A stretch of DNA of 6,589 nt from Candidatus Iainarchaeum sp. (lineage in GTDB: Archaea > Iainarchaeota > Iainarchaeia > Iainarchaeales > JAAZKV01), in the NCBI GenBank assembly GCA_026397035.1, contig JAPLVQ010000151.1, forward strand, positions 1 through 6,589, in the 5' to 3' direction. The notes under the pieces are model-generated. The model ran no database searches. It had not been told where the DNA came from and saw only the letters and a program-made list of their open reading frames with translations. Of this stretch, positions 1 to 6,506 are shown one piece after another (position 1 is the stretch's first letter; the number at the start of each line of letters is the position of its first letter). Made by a program: the position numbers and the translations under genes.

Positions 1-710
1 CTTGTTGCTCTTATTTCAAGCATGTATGTTCCTGGCGTTGATAAATTAAGCGCCATTCTTGCATATCCTGAACTGTTTGTTGTTCCTGACCCTGCTGTCC
101 ATCCAGTGGATATTTCAGTAGGATTTCCAATTCCAAAGGATGGAAGTTTCAATACTCTGTTTACAATAACAGTAACATCAGGAAGCGGTGTCCCTGAAGA
201 ACTCTTTATCATTACAGGTAATCCAATATTTTCATCAACCGGGAACTGTCCGACAAAATTGTCTCTTGATAAGCTTAACAAATTAAAGTCATAAGGATTT
301 TTCAGGTACTTAATGTTCGTCGAAGAGACATCAAATATTAGCATCCCATTCCCGTCCATTTGTCCGTTTGAATGAAGCAAGGTTCCTATATTTGAGTCTC
401 CAACATGTCGATTGTTGTTAGTATCATTCAAAAAGTTGCAGTCATTATCATAATCTATCCACACGTTTTGGTCAGTTGAACTGATAAGCATTAAGTGATT
501 TAAGTCATAGTCTCCCGACCAGTTGCTTCCAGTTCCGCCGTTATAAATCCATCTGTTATAAAGAATGCTTCCTACTACTACGTGTCCATTGCAATAATGC
601 GGATTTTGCCCCCCGCCTTGTAACATTCCGCTGCTTGCGTCATTAATAACGATTCCCTGTTCATAAAAGCAACCATCAGGGTGCTCAAAATAAATAAACT
701 CAAGCCAAGC
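1..710 (-). pseudogene. Frameshifted continuation of the giant surface protein, 3' end beyond the window
   Basis: On the minus strand, in the frame -1 to the upstream ORF, there is no stop from 722 to the window edge, about 240 codons. The first good codons read AWLEFIYFEHPDGCF and join smoothly to VAEQEIK of the upstream ORF. The segment holds an acidic cluster near 431-448 (WIDYDNDCNF) resembling a Ca2+-binding loop. It ends in a beta-rich domain (about 228-1) with a G-T-P-L-P-D-V-T-V-x-V strand and a later SSGYARMALNLSTPGTY segment, typical of Ig-like/carboxypeptidase-regulatory-like folds. At least eight Asp-X-Asn tripeptides (DLN, DQN, DCN, DTN, DSN, DGN, DFN, DEN) match the style of the upstream part, supporting one gene. 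There is no start codon with a ribosome site, so it is not a separate gene. The C-terminus and any membrane anchor lie off the left edge. It is unknown whether the break is a sequencing error, a decayed gene or recoding. Confidence 0.82.
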
Positions 711-3538
711 TTTATCTCTTGCTCAGCAACGTTTTCAGGATTAGCCCTATCCTGGGCAATAATGATTATAGGGTACTCGCCTAATTGAACGCTTGAAGAT
801 ATTGGAGGAATTTTTATTGATATTGCTCTCGTTTGTCCTTCATTAACATCAGCACTTCCAATGAAGTTCAAATTAGAGTTAACATCCTGCATTGTTTTTT
901 CATCAACCATTATCGCTCTTAGGGTTACATTTGTGTCTGAAAAAGCATTAATATCAAATGTTCCGCCTGGAGACGCCTGAAGCATTTTGTCTCCTCCCCT
1001 TTCCCCGCCAAAAGTTACTGGAATCAATTTGAACTTGAATGGCTGTACTCTAAAGAATCCATCACCTGATTCGGTACCGTATGTTGCTGATGTTCCCTGA
1101 ACTAAGACCCTGTAATTTCCTGAAGTCCATCCGCTAGCCGGTGGAGAAAGGGCTAGTGCTTTAAATGTGCTTAGCATATCAGGCGGACCCATAAAACCCA
1201 TACAGTTAATATCAACAATATTCATATCCCTTGGTGAATACTGGGTCGGTTCCTTAAATTCTTCCCCTTTACTCATTAAGAAAATTTTTGTATCACTCTG
1301 GATTGGAAGGTAATCATCTACTGGATCGCCAGGATTTCCAGCCCCCCCATTAGGAAGCATTGCCACTATCACTATATTAAAATCATTATTCGAACCGATT
1401 GTGTCCAAGAACACACATTGTCCATTATCTAGTGTCATTGGCTGTGCGAAAACGAAATAGTTTTTTACCATGAAAAATAAGTCTGCATAATCAACATCAT
1501 TGCCGTTCTGTACCTTTACCTGACCGAAATAATTTCCTGAAGCTAATTGACCTAAATATAATCTTGCTATTCCACTGGTGTTAGTAATTAATCCATTATT
1601 GTCAGAATAATCATTTATTGTATCAACATTAATATCCTGCCAGGTATTTTCATTTTTCAATGAATAAAGAGTAACATTTGCATACTTTACTGCTGTATCT
1701 CCAGCCGTATTTGCAGTAACTTTTAAATAAACATTTTCATCACTAGCCTTGAATGACGGGGGCCCAAAAGAAGTATTTTTTGCGGATGAATTCACGTCGG
1801 ATGGTTCTACTTTCAAATTCATTTTCTTATATTTGAACCCGCCAAATCCTAAAATATTATTTGCATCTGATGAATTTACATTAGCATCTACATTTACATA
1901 AAACTCTATTGGAACATAACCAGCTGAAACATTATTGTCAGTCAACGCGTTTCCCTTAACAATAAGCATTTGTGCAGCAACATTGTAATCAAAGTAAGTT
2001 GAAGCGATTTTTATTTGCGAAGATCCCTGTCTTATTATTGCATAATTAACCGCACTGACATTCGAATCAATACCCAAATTCAAATCTATTGTAACCAGTT
2101 TGAATCCAATATTCTGATCAGTGTAAAACTTAAACTGCCAAGAATTTGCAGGGTCCTGTAAGTATGCACTTGGATCAACTGGATCAAAGAATACTACTTG
2201 ATTTTGTACTTTTAATCCGGTTGACGCAATTAAATCCTTTGCTGAATTTGATACATTCAAGTCGTTTCCGGTTATTTTATAGTAGTATTCTCCAGAAGTG
2301 GAAGGAGTTGAGAAATTAATATCACAAGTAGTATCTGCAACATTATTCAAATCAAAATTCACTTGCACTCCAATTGAAGAACCTGTTTTGAACACTTCTA
2401 AAGATAATTTATTTTCGTCACAAGCATTATTCAAGTCAAGCCCGTTCAATTCTGATTTATCGCTTAATTTTGTTATTCCTATTTCAAATATTACCGGGGA
2501 AGAAGCACTGTAAACCCCTTTCATTCTTTCTTTTTTGCCCGCATTAACGTTTTTTTGCGGTTTTAAGTTCATTGAGTAACTGCTTACATTTATTCTGTAC
2601 TCTGTTTTTTGATTATAATTTAAAGCGTTTGCATTAACTCTGACAACGTAAGTTCCTTCCGAAGAAAAAACACTTCCGGGGATATTATCTTCATAATATC
2701 CTCCGACTTGAACAAAATTTAAAGTTGTTGAGGTTCCTGTTGGCCCTTCAATTGTTCCTGAGACTGCGCCAGCTAAAGCCGTGGAGGCAGTCGTACTCAA
2801 TAAGACTCTGACATTAACATCGCTTCCTGAAGAAAAATCTTTTTGAACTTCGCCGCTTGTTGCATTGTAAGAATTGACAAACAAATTGAATGCTATCACT
2901 GGAACATTGAAACTTGCTACTCCATTGTCTACTATTATAGTGTATATTCCAGGAGTAGTTAACGTACCAAAGTTATAATCCGGTGTTCTATTTAAATCAC
3001 CAAAATTTGGCACAAAATTATTAACATCCTTAATTACTATTCCGCTTGAGTTCAAAAGCTTTAAAGAAATATAATTAAAATCAACTCCAACCCCTGAAGC
3101 ATTTTTGGGGGAGAAATTTGCAACTAAATCGCTTCCAATGGTGAGCGGCGGTTTGCTTCCAACAAAATTAATATCCAAACTCGCTTGGTTTCCGATAGTA
3201 AAAAAGAATTTTGAGAGCACATTTGCGTTCAAATCGGTCGCAAACCCGTTAAAATCCCTTTTCATCCCGTTAGTACTTGCGACAAAATTGTTGTAAGTTA
3301 TTCTAAAAATTCCATTCACATCGCTAGTAGCAATATTTCTATCAATTTGCGCCCCCGTATTTGCATCTATAATAAGTATATTAACATCATGAGCAGCTAC
3401 CGGCAAAATCGTTCCTGAAACGGTTACTGCCCCGCCGTAATAAAATTGCCCGTTCAAATCAACCTGAACCGATGCAGCAGAAACACTTTCAATAATAAAA
3501 AACAACGCAACTAGAGACAAAATCCAAAAACTTTTCAT
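578..3538 (-). CDS. N-terminal part of giant secreted DxN-rich surface protein (ORF ends by frameshift)
   Basis: The ATG-started ORF of 986 codons begins with a clear signal peptide (Lys2, hydrophobic core about 4-16, likely cut after the SVSA near residue 21). The mature part is almost all predicted beta strand, rich in Asn, Asp, Ser, Thr, Val and Gly. It has segments such as a G-x-V-x-V-x-G strand near 35 and ATSDVNGIF near 70, which resemble Ig-like/macroglobulin-type beta-sandwich repeats. By eye there are about 36 Asp-X-Asn tripeptides before residue 943. I see no catalytic motif. Residues 944-986 are probably out of frame: they lose the DxN signature and form an unrelated hydrophobic stretch, while the -1 frame continues convincing protein (next entry). 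The reading is therefore reliable from 3538 to about 710 only. An adhesin, S-layer or sheath-like role is inferred; no family is recognised. The Shine-Dalgarno match is weak (only GGTC about 8 nt upstream), so initiation may be leaderless or weak. Confidence 0.85.
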   Translation of the reverse strand: MKSFWILSLVALFFIIESVSAASVQVDLNGQFYYGGAVTVSGTILPVAAHDVNILIIDANTGAQIDRNIATSDVNGIFRITYNNFVASTNGMKRDFNGFATDLNANVLSKFFFTIGNQASLDINFVGSKPPLTIGSDLVANFSPKNASGVGVDFNYISLKLLNSSGIVIKDVNNFVPNFGDLNRTPDYNFGTLTTPGIYTIIVDNGVASFNVPVIAFNLFVNSYNATSGEVQKDFSSGSDVNVRVLLSTTASTALAGAVSGTIEGPTGTSTTLNFVQVGGYYEDNIPGSVFSSEGTYVVRVNANALNYNQKTEYRINVSSYSMNLKPQKNVNAGKKERMKGVYSASSPVIFEIGITKLSDKSELNGLDLNNACDENKLSLEVFKTGSSIGVQVNFDLNNVADTTCDINFSTPSTSGEYYYKITGNDLNVSNSAKDLIASTGLKVQNQVVFFDPVDPSAYLQDPANSWQFKFYTDQNIGFKLVTIDLNLGIDSNVSAVNYAIIRQGSSQIKIASTYFDYNVAAQMLIVKGNALTDNNVSAGYVPIEFYVNVDANVNSSDANNILGFGGFKYKKMNLKVEPSDVNSSAKNTSFGPPSFKASDENVYLKVTANTAGDTAVKYANVTLYSLKNENTWQDINVDTINDYSDNNGLITNTSGIARLYLGQLASGNYFGQVKVQNGNDVDYADLFFMVKNYFVFAQPMTLDNGQCVFLDTIGSNNDFNIVIVAMLPNGGAGNPGDPVDDYLPIQSDTKIFLMSKGEEFKEPTQYSPRDMNIVDINCMGFMGPPDMLSTFKALALSPPASGWTSGNYRVLVQGTSATYGTESGDGFFRVQPFKFKLIPVTFGGERGGDKMLQASPGGTFDINAFSDTNVTLRAIMVDEKTMQDVNSNLNFIGSADVNEGQTRAISIKIPPISSSVQLGEYPIIIIAQDRANPENVAEQEIKLGLSLFILSTLMVAFMNRESLLMTQAAECYKAGGKIRIIAMDT
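709..715 (-). other. Suspected frameshift site in the giant surface protein
   Basis: The minus strand reads GAG-ATA-AAG-CTT here. Adding one A gives GAG-ATA-AAA-GCT-TGG, which continues as EIKAWLEF into the open -1 frame. There is no good slippery heptamer: the ATA codon would re-pair poorly after a -1 slip. Confidence 0.75.
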
Positions 3539-3582
3539 TCAAAAGACCAAATTATTTTTATACCACTATTATTACACCTAAG

Positions 3583-3591
3583 TATTTAAAT
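3583..3591 (-). promoter_or_regulatory. Candidate archaeal TATA box for the giant surface protein gene
   Basis: The minus strand reads ATTTAAATA here, matching the archaeal box A consensus (TTTAWATA), with a purine-rich ACAAAG just upstream that could act as a BRE. Transcription would start roughly 25 bp downstream, near 3558-3565, leaving a leader of about 20-25 nt before the ATG at 3538. A second AT-rich element, TATAAAAAT, lies at about 3554-3562, in the expected start-site region. The assignment rests on motif and spacing only. Confidence 0.5.
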
Positions 3592-3702
3592 CTTTGTATA
3601 AAAGCGGTTCTAAAATTAATTTTTTCAAAAAACAATTGCAAGATATAAAATGTGTTTCGTCAGGTGCACGTGAAATAACAACGAATCCGTGTTTCGAAAA
3701 AC

Positions 3703-3722
3703 CCCCTCATTTTAACCAGGGG
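3703..3722 (-). terminator. Possible second hairpin with T5 tract in the intergenic gap
   Basis: CCCCT (3703-3707) and AGGGG (3718-3722) can pair around a 10-nt loop. On the minus strand the stem is followed directly by GGTTTTTC, the arrangement of a weak intrinsic terminator. It could back up the hairpin at 3791-3811. The rest of the 262-bp gap (3539-3800) shows no convincing gene, only very short ORFs without ribosome sites. Confidence 0.25.
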
Positions 3723-3790
3723 TAATTTAGAGTAATCCGTTTTTCCAAACTTTTCTGCTTTTTTTCATTCAACAAGTGTAAAAAGCTAAA

Positions 3791-3811
3791 GGAAAAAGTT
3801 TTACTTTTTCC
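3791..3811 (-). terminator. Hairpin over the stop codon followed by T-rich tract
   Basis: A perfect 9-bp inverted repeat (GGAAAAAGT / ACTTTTTCC, 3-nt loop) covers the TAA stop of the Cys-rich ORF. On the minus strand it is followed by a T-rich stretch (about 3778-3799, including TTTAGCTTTTTAC). Archaeal termination depends mainly on T tracts, so the T-rich run may matter more than the hairpin. The stem is nearly all A:T and thus weak. Confidence 0.45.
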
Positions 3812-4226
3812 CAAAGCCAAACATGCTTGATAGCCAATTCATTATCTGTTGTATCATATTTGTTTGCTTATTTAATTGCTGTTGGATATTTGCACAAATA
3901 CCGCTATTACAGCTGTTTGATATACACTCATAGTTGTTCTGGCAAGCTTCATTATCTTTTTTCTGTTCTTTAAGCACACTATCAATCTCACAGAAGAGAG
4001 ATTTTTCAATCGGCGCTCGGTCTATCGCTGGATTTAAAAATATTTCAGCATCTCCAAATAGTCTTGTTCCAATTGGAAGGCATTTGTCCCCGTCTTGATA
4101 AATCGCACAGCCAGTACAATTAGGAGTAGTGTTTATATTTTGGCAGGCTTTTTCTGGTGCTTGAACACATCTCCATTCGGTACCAATACAACTGCACCAA
4201 GTAACTTTAGTTTCCCGTACAATCAA
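3801..4226 (-). CDS. Cys-rich C-terminal segment, probably frameshifted off the upstream DsbA-fused protein
   Basis: This open frame has 141 codons, starting at a TTG directly after an in-frame TAA (about 4230) and overlapping the end of the upstream ORF by 20 bp. It contains 12 cysteines in about 115 residues, including WCSC near 10-13 and a C-x5-EC-x4-C-x4-C cluster near 94-111 that resembles small EB/Dickkopf-like disulfide modules. It ends with a Gln-rich stretch and an amphipathic or hydrophobic helix (IMNWLSSMFGFGKK). So many cysteines imply an extracytoplasmic location, yet there is no signal peptide, no ribosome site and no ATG near the start. Removing one G from the GGG at 4214-4216 fuses it in frame after DCT of the upstream ORF (continuing ETKVTWCSC). 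I therefore favour a C-terminal domain of that protein. Translational coupling of a separate small protein is the alternative. Confidence 0.7.
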   Translation of the reverse strand: MIVRETKVTWCSCIGTEWRCVQAPEKACQNINTTPNCTGCAIYQDGDKCLPIGTRLFGDAEIFLNPAIDRAPIEKSLFCEIDSVLKEQKKDNEACQNNYECISNSCNSGICANIQQQLNKQTNMIQQIMNWLSSMFGFGKK

Positions 4227-6381
4227 AAGTTAATATTTCATTTTGACCATCTAAATTAATCTTGTGGGAGTATTTGTCATTAGAGTTGCATGAACTGTAG
4301 AAATCAATTATATTCCCTTTAGCCCCTTTTACATCTACTTTACAGTCGCTGTTTCCTTTGCAGAATACTTCAGGATACTGTTCGTAGTCTGTTGCATAGC
4401 ATTTATTCTCGCTTGTTGCTCCTTTGAAGATGCATCCAACAGTTTCGCTTATTAATGGGATTCCTCCTCCTAAAAGCTCTTCATTAATTGCTTTTCTAAA
4501 AGCGTCTATTGTTTGAGCTCCTTCTAGAGTATGATTTGCCATAATAAAAGTTGGAGTTCCGGTTATTCCTTTTGCAACTCCTTGTGAATAATCATCTTTT
4601 ACTCTTGATACCATATCTCCATTATCAAGACAGGTATTGAATTTTGCCGTGTCAAGCCCAAGCTTTGCAGCAAAGGTCTTCAATGAATCTATGTCAAGGG
4701 TTTTCTGGTTTGTGAAAAGCAGACTTGCGTAATCCTCAAATTGCCCTTGGTCTCTTGCGCATTCACTAGCTTCTGCCGCTTTTTGCGCGTACTGGTGGAA
4801 GGACAGAGGGAATTGCTTGAAAACAATACTAACCTTGTTGCCAAATTCTTTTTCAATTAGAGGCTTTGTACTTTTATTAAATTGTCCACAATAAGGACAC
4901 GAAAAGTCACTATATTCCTCAATCAATACTTTTGAATTAACAACTGGAGGCTTTGGCGGTTCAGTTGCGCTGCAGTCAAACTTCGCATACTCTGTTTGAC
5001 CGTCAATGGTTGTGTATGCATACCCCCCACAGGAACTCTTCCAAATTACTCCAGTGCTTTTCTGTCCCTTTACATCAGCAACACAGGACTCACTGCCTTT
5101 GCAGGACCCATACTCAGAGTAGCACGCTTGGCTTGAATCAGTTGAGTTAACAAAAAGGCATTTTACTTGTTCGCTGATGATTTGCTCATTGTTTGAACAA
5201 TCAAACTTTATTGCTTCATCCTGTCCGTCAACAGTTGTGGTAAAATTTTCCCCACAAGAACTTGTCCAGCTCAATTCTTGCCCTTGTATTCCTGACACAT
5301 CAGCAACACAACTCCCTATTCCAGAGCATGCTCCTCCCTCATTCAAATACGTGCTATTGCGCACAAGAGCTACTACATTTGTTGTGCTCGAAGTACCTAT
5401 TGCGCTCGCAGAGCTTGAATTGCTAGAAGTACTTGTTGTACTTGTAGAATTTGAATTAGTTGCAGTATTTTTAGTAATTGTGTTTTTCTGTGTGTAGCAT
5501 TTCTGCTCCCCACTGGCACCAGAAAATATGCACTTTACTTTTTCGCTAATTATTGACACCTGATTTAAACAATCAAATTTCACATATTTTGTCTTGCCAT
5601 CAAAGGTGGTGTACCCATATCCGCCGCAAGAACTTTTCCAAACTAACTGTTCTCCTGCAATTCCTTTAACACCAACAGTACAGCTGTCAGTTCCGCTGCA
5701 GACTTCATTCGGACGGTCAGAAAATCTTGTAGTGTAACACTTGTGCGTTTGTGGTGTGTCATTAAACAAACATTTTACTGTTTCGCTAATTTCATCCGCT
5801 AAAACAGGAGGATTTGTTGGAGTGCTTCCACACTCAAAGATAGCATATTCATTTGAACCATCAATTTTAGTAAATGCGTACCCGCCGCAAGTACTTTTCC
5901 ATATAACTGAACTTCCGCTCTGACCTTTTACATCAACAACACATGCTGGATTTCCATCGCATTTGCCATAATCAGAATAACATTCTTCAGTGGCATTAGT
6001 TGAATTATTAAAAACACATTTTATCTGCTCTGTTAGAATTTCCTGCACAGTCGGTTCGCTTGGTGTTGAGGAGCAATCAAATTTTATATTTTCATTTGTA
6101 CCGTCAATAATAGAATAAGCATAACCTCCACAAGAACTCTTCCACTCAATTTTTTGCCCAAGCACGCCGCTCACATTAATAGCACAGCTTCCAGTACCCG
6201 TGCACGAACCAAATTCAGAGTGGCATTCCTGCGCATCCGAGCTGTTAAACAAACAAGTTACTTGTTCCGTAGCACCCGAAACAGTTGACCCTGATACTGA
6301 AGTGCTTGATACTCCATCGGCAAGCACAAACCCGCTTATTAAAATCATTACAACTAGAAAAACAGCCCACTTCATTTGCAC
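4207..6381 (-). CDS. Secreted six-cysteine-repeat protein with embedded DsbA-type thiol oxidoreductase domain
   Basis: The 724-codon ORF begins GTG-CAA-ATG. The ATG at 6375 is an equally good start and gives the cleaner signal peptide (MKWAVFLVVMILISGFVLA). A GGGGG run sits 7 nt before the GTG. Domain order: signal peptide 1-22; Ser/Thr linker; six-Cys modules at about 39-103, 118-184, 199-271, 279-395 and 403-470; Pro-rich linker 471-483; DsbA/BdbD-like (Thioredoxin_4-like) domain 484-637; sixth module 645-721. The thioredoxin-fold domain has CPYC at 495-498, the cis-Pro motif GTPTF at 608-612 and a further Cys pair, C541 and C584, as in Gram-positive-type DsbA relatives. All 40 cysteines fall in modules (36) or the redox domain (4). 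The likely role is an extracellular disulfide-stabilised protein that catalyses disulfide formation or exchange on itself or neighbours. The module family is not one I can name. The stop at 4207 is probably caused by a frameshift. Confidence 0.9.
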   Translation of the reverse strand: MQMKWAVFLVVMILISGFVLADGVSSTSVSGSTVSGATEQVTCLFNSSDAQECHSEFGSCTGTGSCAINVSGVLGQKIEWKSSCGGYAYSIIDGTNENIKFDCSSTPSEPTVQEILTEQIKCVFNNSTNATEECYSDYGKCDGNPACVVDVKGQSGSSVIWKSTCGGYAFTKIDGSNEYAIFECGSTPTNPPVLADEISETVKCLFNDTPQTHKCYTTRFSDRPNEVCSGTDSCTVGVKGIAGEQLVWKSSCGGYGYTTFDGKTKYVKFDCLNQVSIISEKVKCIFSGASGEQKCYTQKNTITKNTATNSNSTSTTSTSSNSSSASAIGTSSTTNVVALVRNSTYLNEGGACSGIGSCVADVSGIQGQELSWTSSCGENFTTTVDGQDEAIKFDCSNNEQIISEQVKCLFVNSTDSSQACYSEYGSCKGSESCVADVKGQKSTGVIWKSSCGGYAYTTIDGQTEYAKFDCSATEPPKPPVVNSKVLIEEYSDFSCPYCGQFNKSTKPLIEKEFGNKVSIVFKQFPLSFHQYAQKAAEASECARDQGQFEDYASLLFTNQKTLDIDSLKTFAAKLGLDTAKFNTCLDNGDMVSRVKDDYSQGVAKGITGTPTFIMANHTLEGAQTIDAFRKAINEELLGGGIPLISETVGCIFKGATSENKCYATDYEQYPEVFCKGNSDCKVDVKGAKGNIIDFYSSCNSNDKYSHKINLDGQNEILTFDCTGN
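4211..4217 (-). other. Suspected frameshift site joining the repeat protein to its Cys-rich tail
   Basis: The minus strand reads ACGGGAAAC here. Dropping one G gives ACG-GAA-ACT-AAA-GTT, which carries the upstream frame (FDCT) straight into ETKVTWCSC of the downstream ORF. The in-frame stop at 4207-4209 is only two codons past this point. Confidence 0.6.
4219..4449 (-). repeat. Sixth six-cysteine module (R6), after the DsbA domain
   Basis: Residues 645-721 repeat the module: SETVGCIF, KCYATDY, FCKGNSDC with the invariant C-x5-C, then C-x17-C. It is the most diverged copy: the WKSSCGGYAY signature is degenerate (DFYSSCNSNDKY) and the last spacing is 22 rather than 18 residues. It ends LTFDC immediately before the suspected frameshift. 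Confidence 0.85.
4471..4932 (-). other. DsbA/BdbD-like thioredoxin-fold domain (CPYC) inside the repeat protein
   Basis: This domain spans residues 484-637 of the 724-aa ORF. Seen directly: strand VLIEEYSDF leading into CPYC (495-498), FKQFPLSFH, AAEASECARDQGQFEDY, LFTNQ, FNTCLDNG, GVAKGITGTPTF with the cis-proline, and a C-terminal helix AFRKAINEELL. This order is the standard layout of the DsbA-like Thioredoxin_4 family, complete at about 155 residues and with the catalytic pair intact. A Pro-Tyr dipeptide between the cysteines resembles oxidising or isomerising family members, but the direction of redox activity cannot be decided from sequence. No partner oxidase (DsbB or VKOR) is in the window. 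Confidence 0.92.
4972..6267 (-). repeat. Five tandem six-cysteine modules (R1-R5)
   Basis: The modules lie at about 6267-6073, 6030-5830, 5787-5569, 5547-5197 and 5175-4972. Each follows the pattern [T/S]E-x-V-x-C-x-F ... C-Y ... C-x5-C-x17-C-x18-C, with signature WKSSCGGYAY followed by a DG turn and K-F-D-C at the end. The spacing between cysteines 3 and 4 (5 residues), 4 and 5 (17) and 5 and 6 (18) is identical in all five. Length variation is concentrated in the loop between cysteines 2 and 3 (6, 6, 12, 56 and 6 residues). At DNA level the copies are clearly diverged, so this is an old protein-level duplication. Confidence 0.92.
5341..5493 (-). other. Ser/Thr/Asn-rich low-complexity insert in module R4
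   Basis: Residues 297-347 form an about 51-residue low-complexity insert in the loop between cysteines 2 and 3 of R4, composed mostly of Ser, Thr, Asn and Ala. It contains N-glycosylation sequons (NST at 311 and 342, NSS at 321). It is likely an exposed, disordered, glycosylated loop or linker. Confidence 0.8.
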
Positions 6382-6412
6382 AAAAAAGCCCCCTTATCAA
6401 AAAAGCACCCTT
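6382..6412 (-). repeat. Two 14-bp direct repeats in the leader of the repeat/DsbA gene
   Basis: On the minus strand AAGGGTGCTTTTTT (6412-6399) is followed by AAGGGGGCTTTTTT (6395-6382), with one mismatch. The second copy supplies the G-rich stretch 7 nt before the GTG at 6381 and probably acts as the ribosome binding site. The first copy could be a duplicated ribosome site or part of a leader element. Confidence 0.6.
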
Positions 6413-6444
6413 GCCTTCCGCACGTAGTGGTAGTCTGATGTAAT

Positions 6445-6455
6445 TAAAAATATAC
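6445..6455 (-). promoter_or_regulatory. Candidate archaeal TATA box for the repeat/DsbA protein gene
   Basis: The minus strand reads TATATTTTTA preceded by CAAAAG, a plausible BRE plus TATA pair. A start site about 25 bp downstream, near 6422-6428, would leave a leader of about 40-45 nt. The assignment rests on motif only. Confidence 0.45.
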
Positions 6456-6486
6456 TTTTGCCGCGGTTCTTACCCAAAAATAATTA

Positions 6487-6506
6487 AATGCCGCTCGAGC
6501 GGCATT
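6487..6506. repeat. Perfect 20-bp palindrome (AATGCCGCTC/GAGCGGCATT)
   Basis: The 20 bp are exactly self-complementary with no spacer. The palindrome lies about 30 bp upstream of the candidate TATA box on the minus strand, where a dimeric activator or operator-binding protein could sit. Read on the minus strand it is followed by TTTAATTATTTTT, so it could alternatively terminate a minus-strand gene lying to the right of the window. Confidence 0.7.

Noticed and set aside
22..294. Plus-strand ORF of 90 codons
   Set aside because: It lies antisense to the frame-corrected end of the giant surface protein, has no ribosome site, and the minus-strand frame carries the coherent protein signature.
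581..709. Apparent C-terminal membrane helix (GLSLFILSTLMVAF) of the 986-codon ORF
   Set aside because: It is read after the suspected frameshift; the -1 frame over the same DNA gives a better continuation, so the helix is probably an artefact.
710..716. Programmed -1 ribosomal frameshift
   Set aside because: ATA-AAG is not a proper slippery heptamer, and I saw no clear downstream stimulatory structure; an indel is the simpler explanation.
3660..3710. Minus-strand 16-residue ORF in the intergenic gap
   Set aside because: It is very short, overlaps the weak hairpin and has no supporting start signals.
3727..3768. Minus-strand 13-residue basic peptide in the intergenic gap
   Set aside because: It is too short, has no ribosome site, and its Lys richness follows from A-rich DNA.
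5177..5497. Plus-strand ORF of 106 codons with a hydrophobic Leu/Val-rich end
   Set aside because: It is the complement of the Ser/Thr/Asn low-complexity insert and module R4; the composition is explained by antisense reading.
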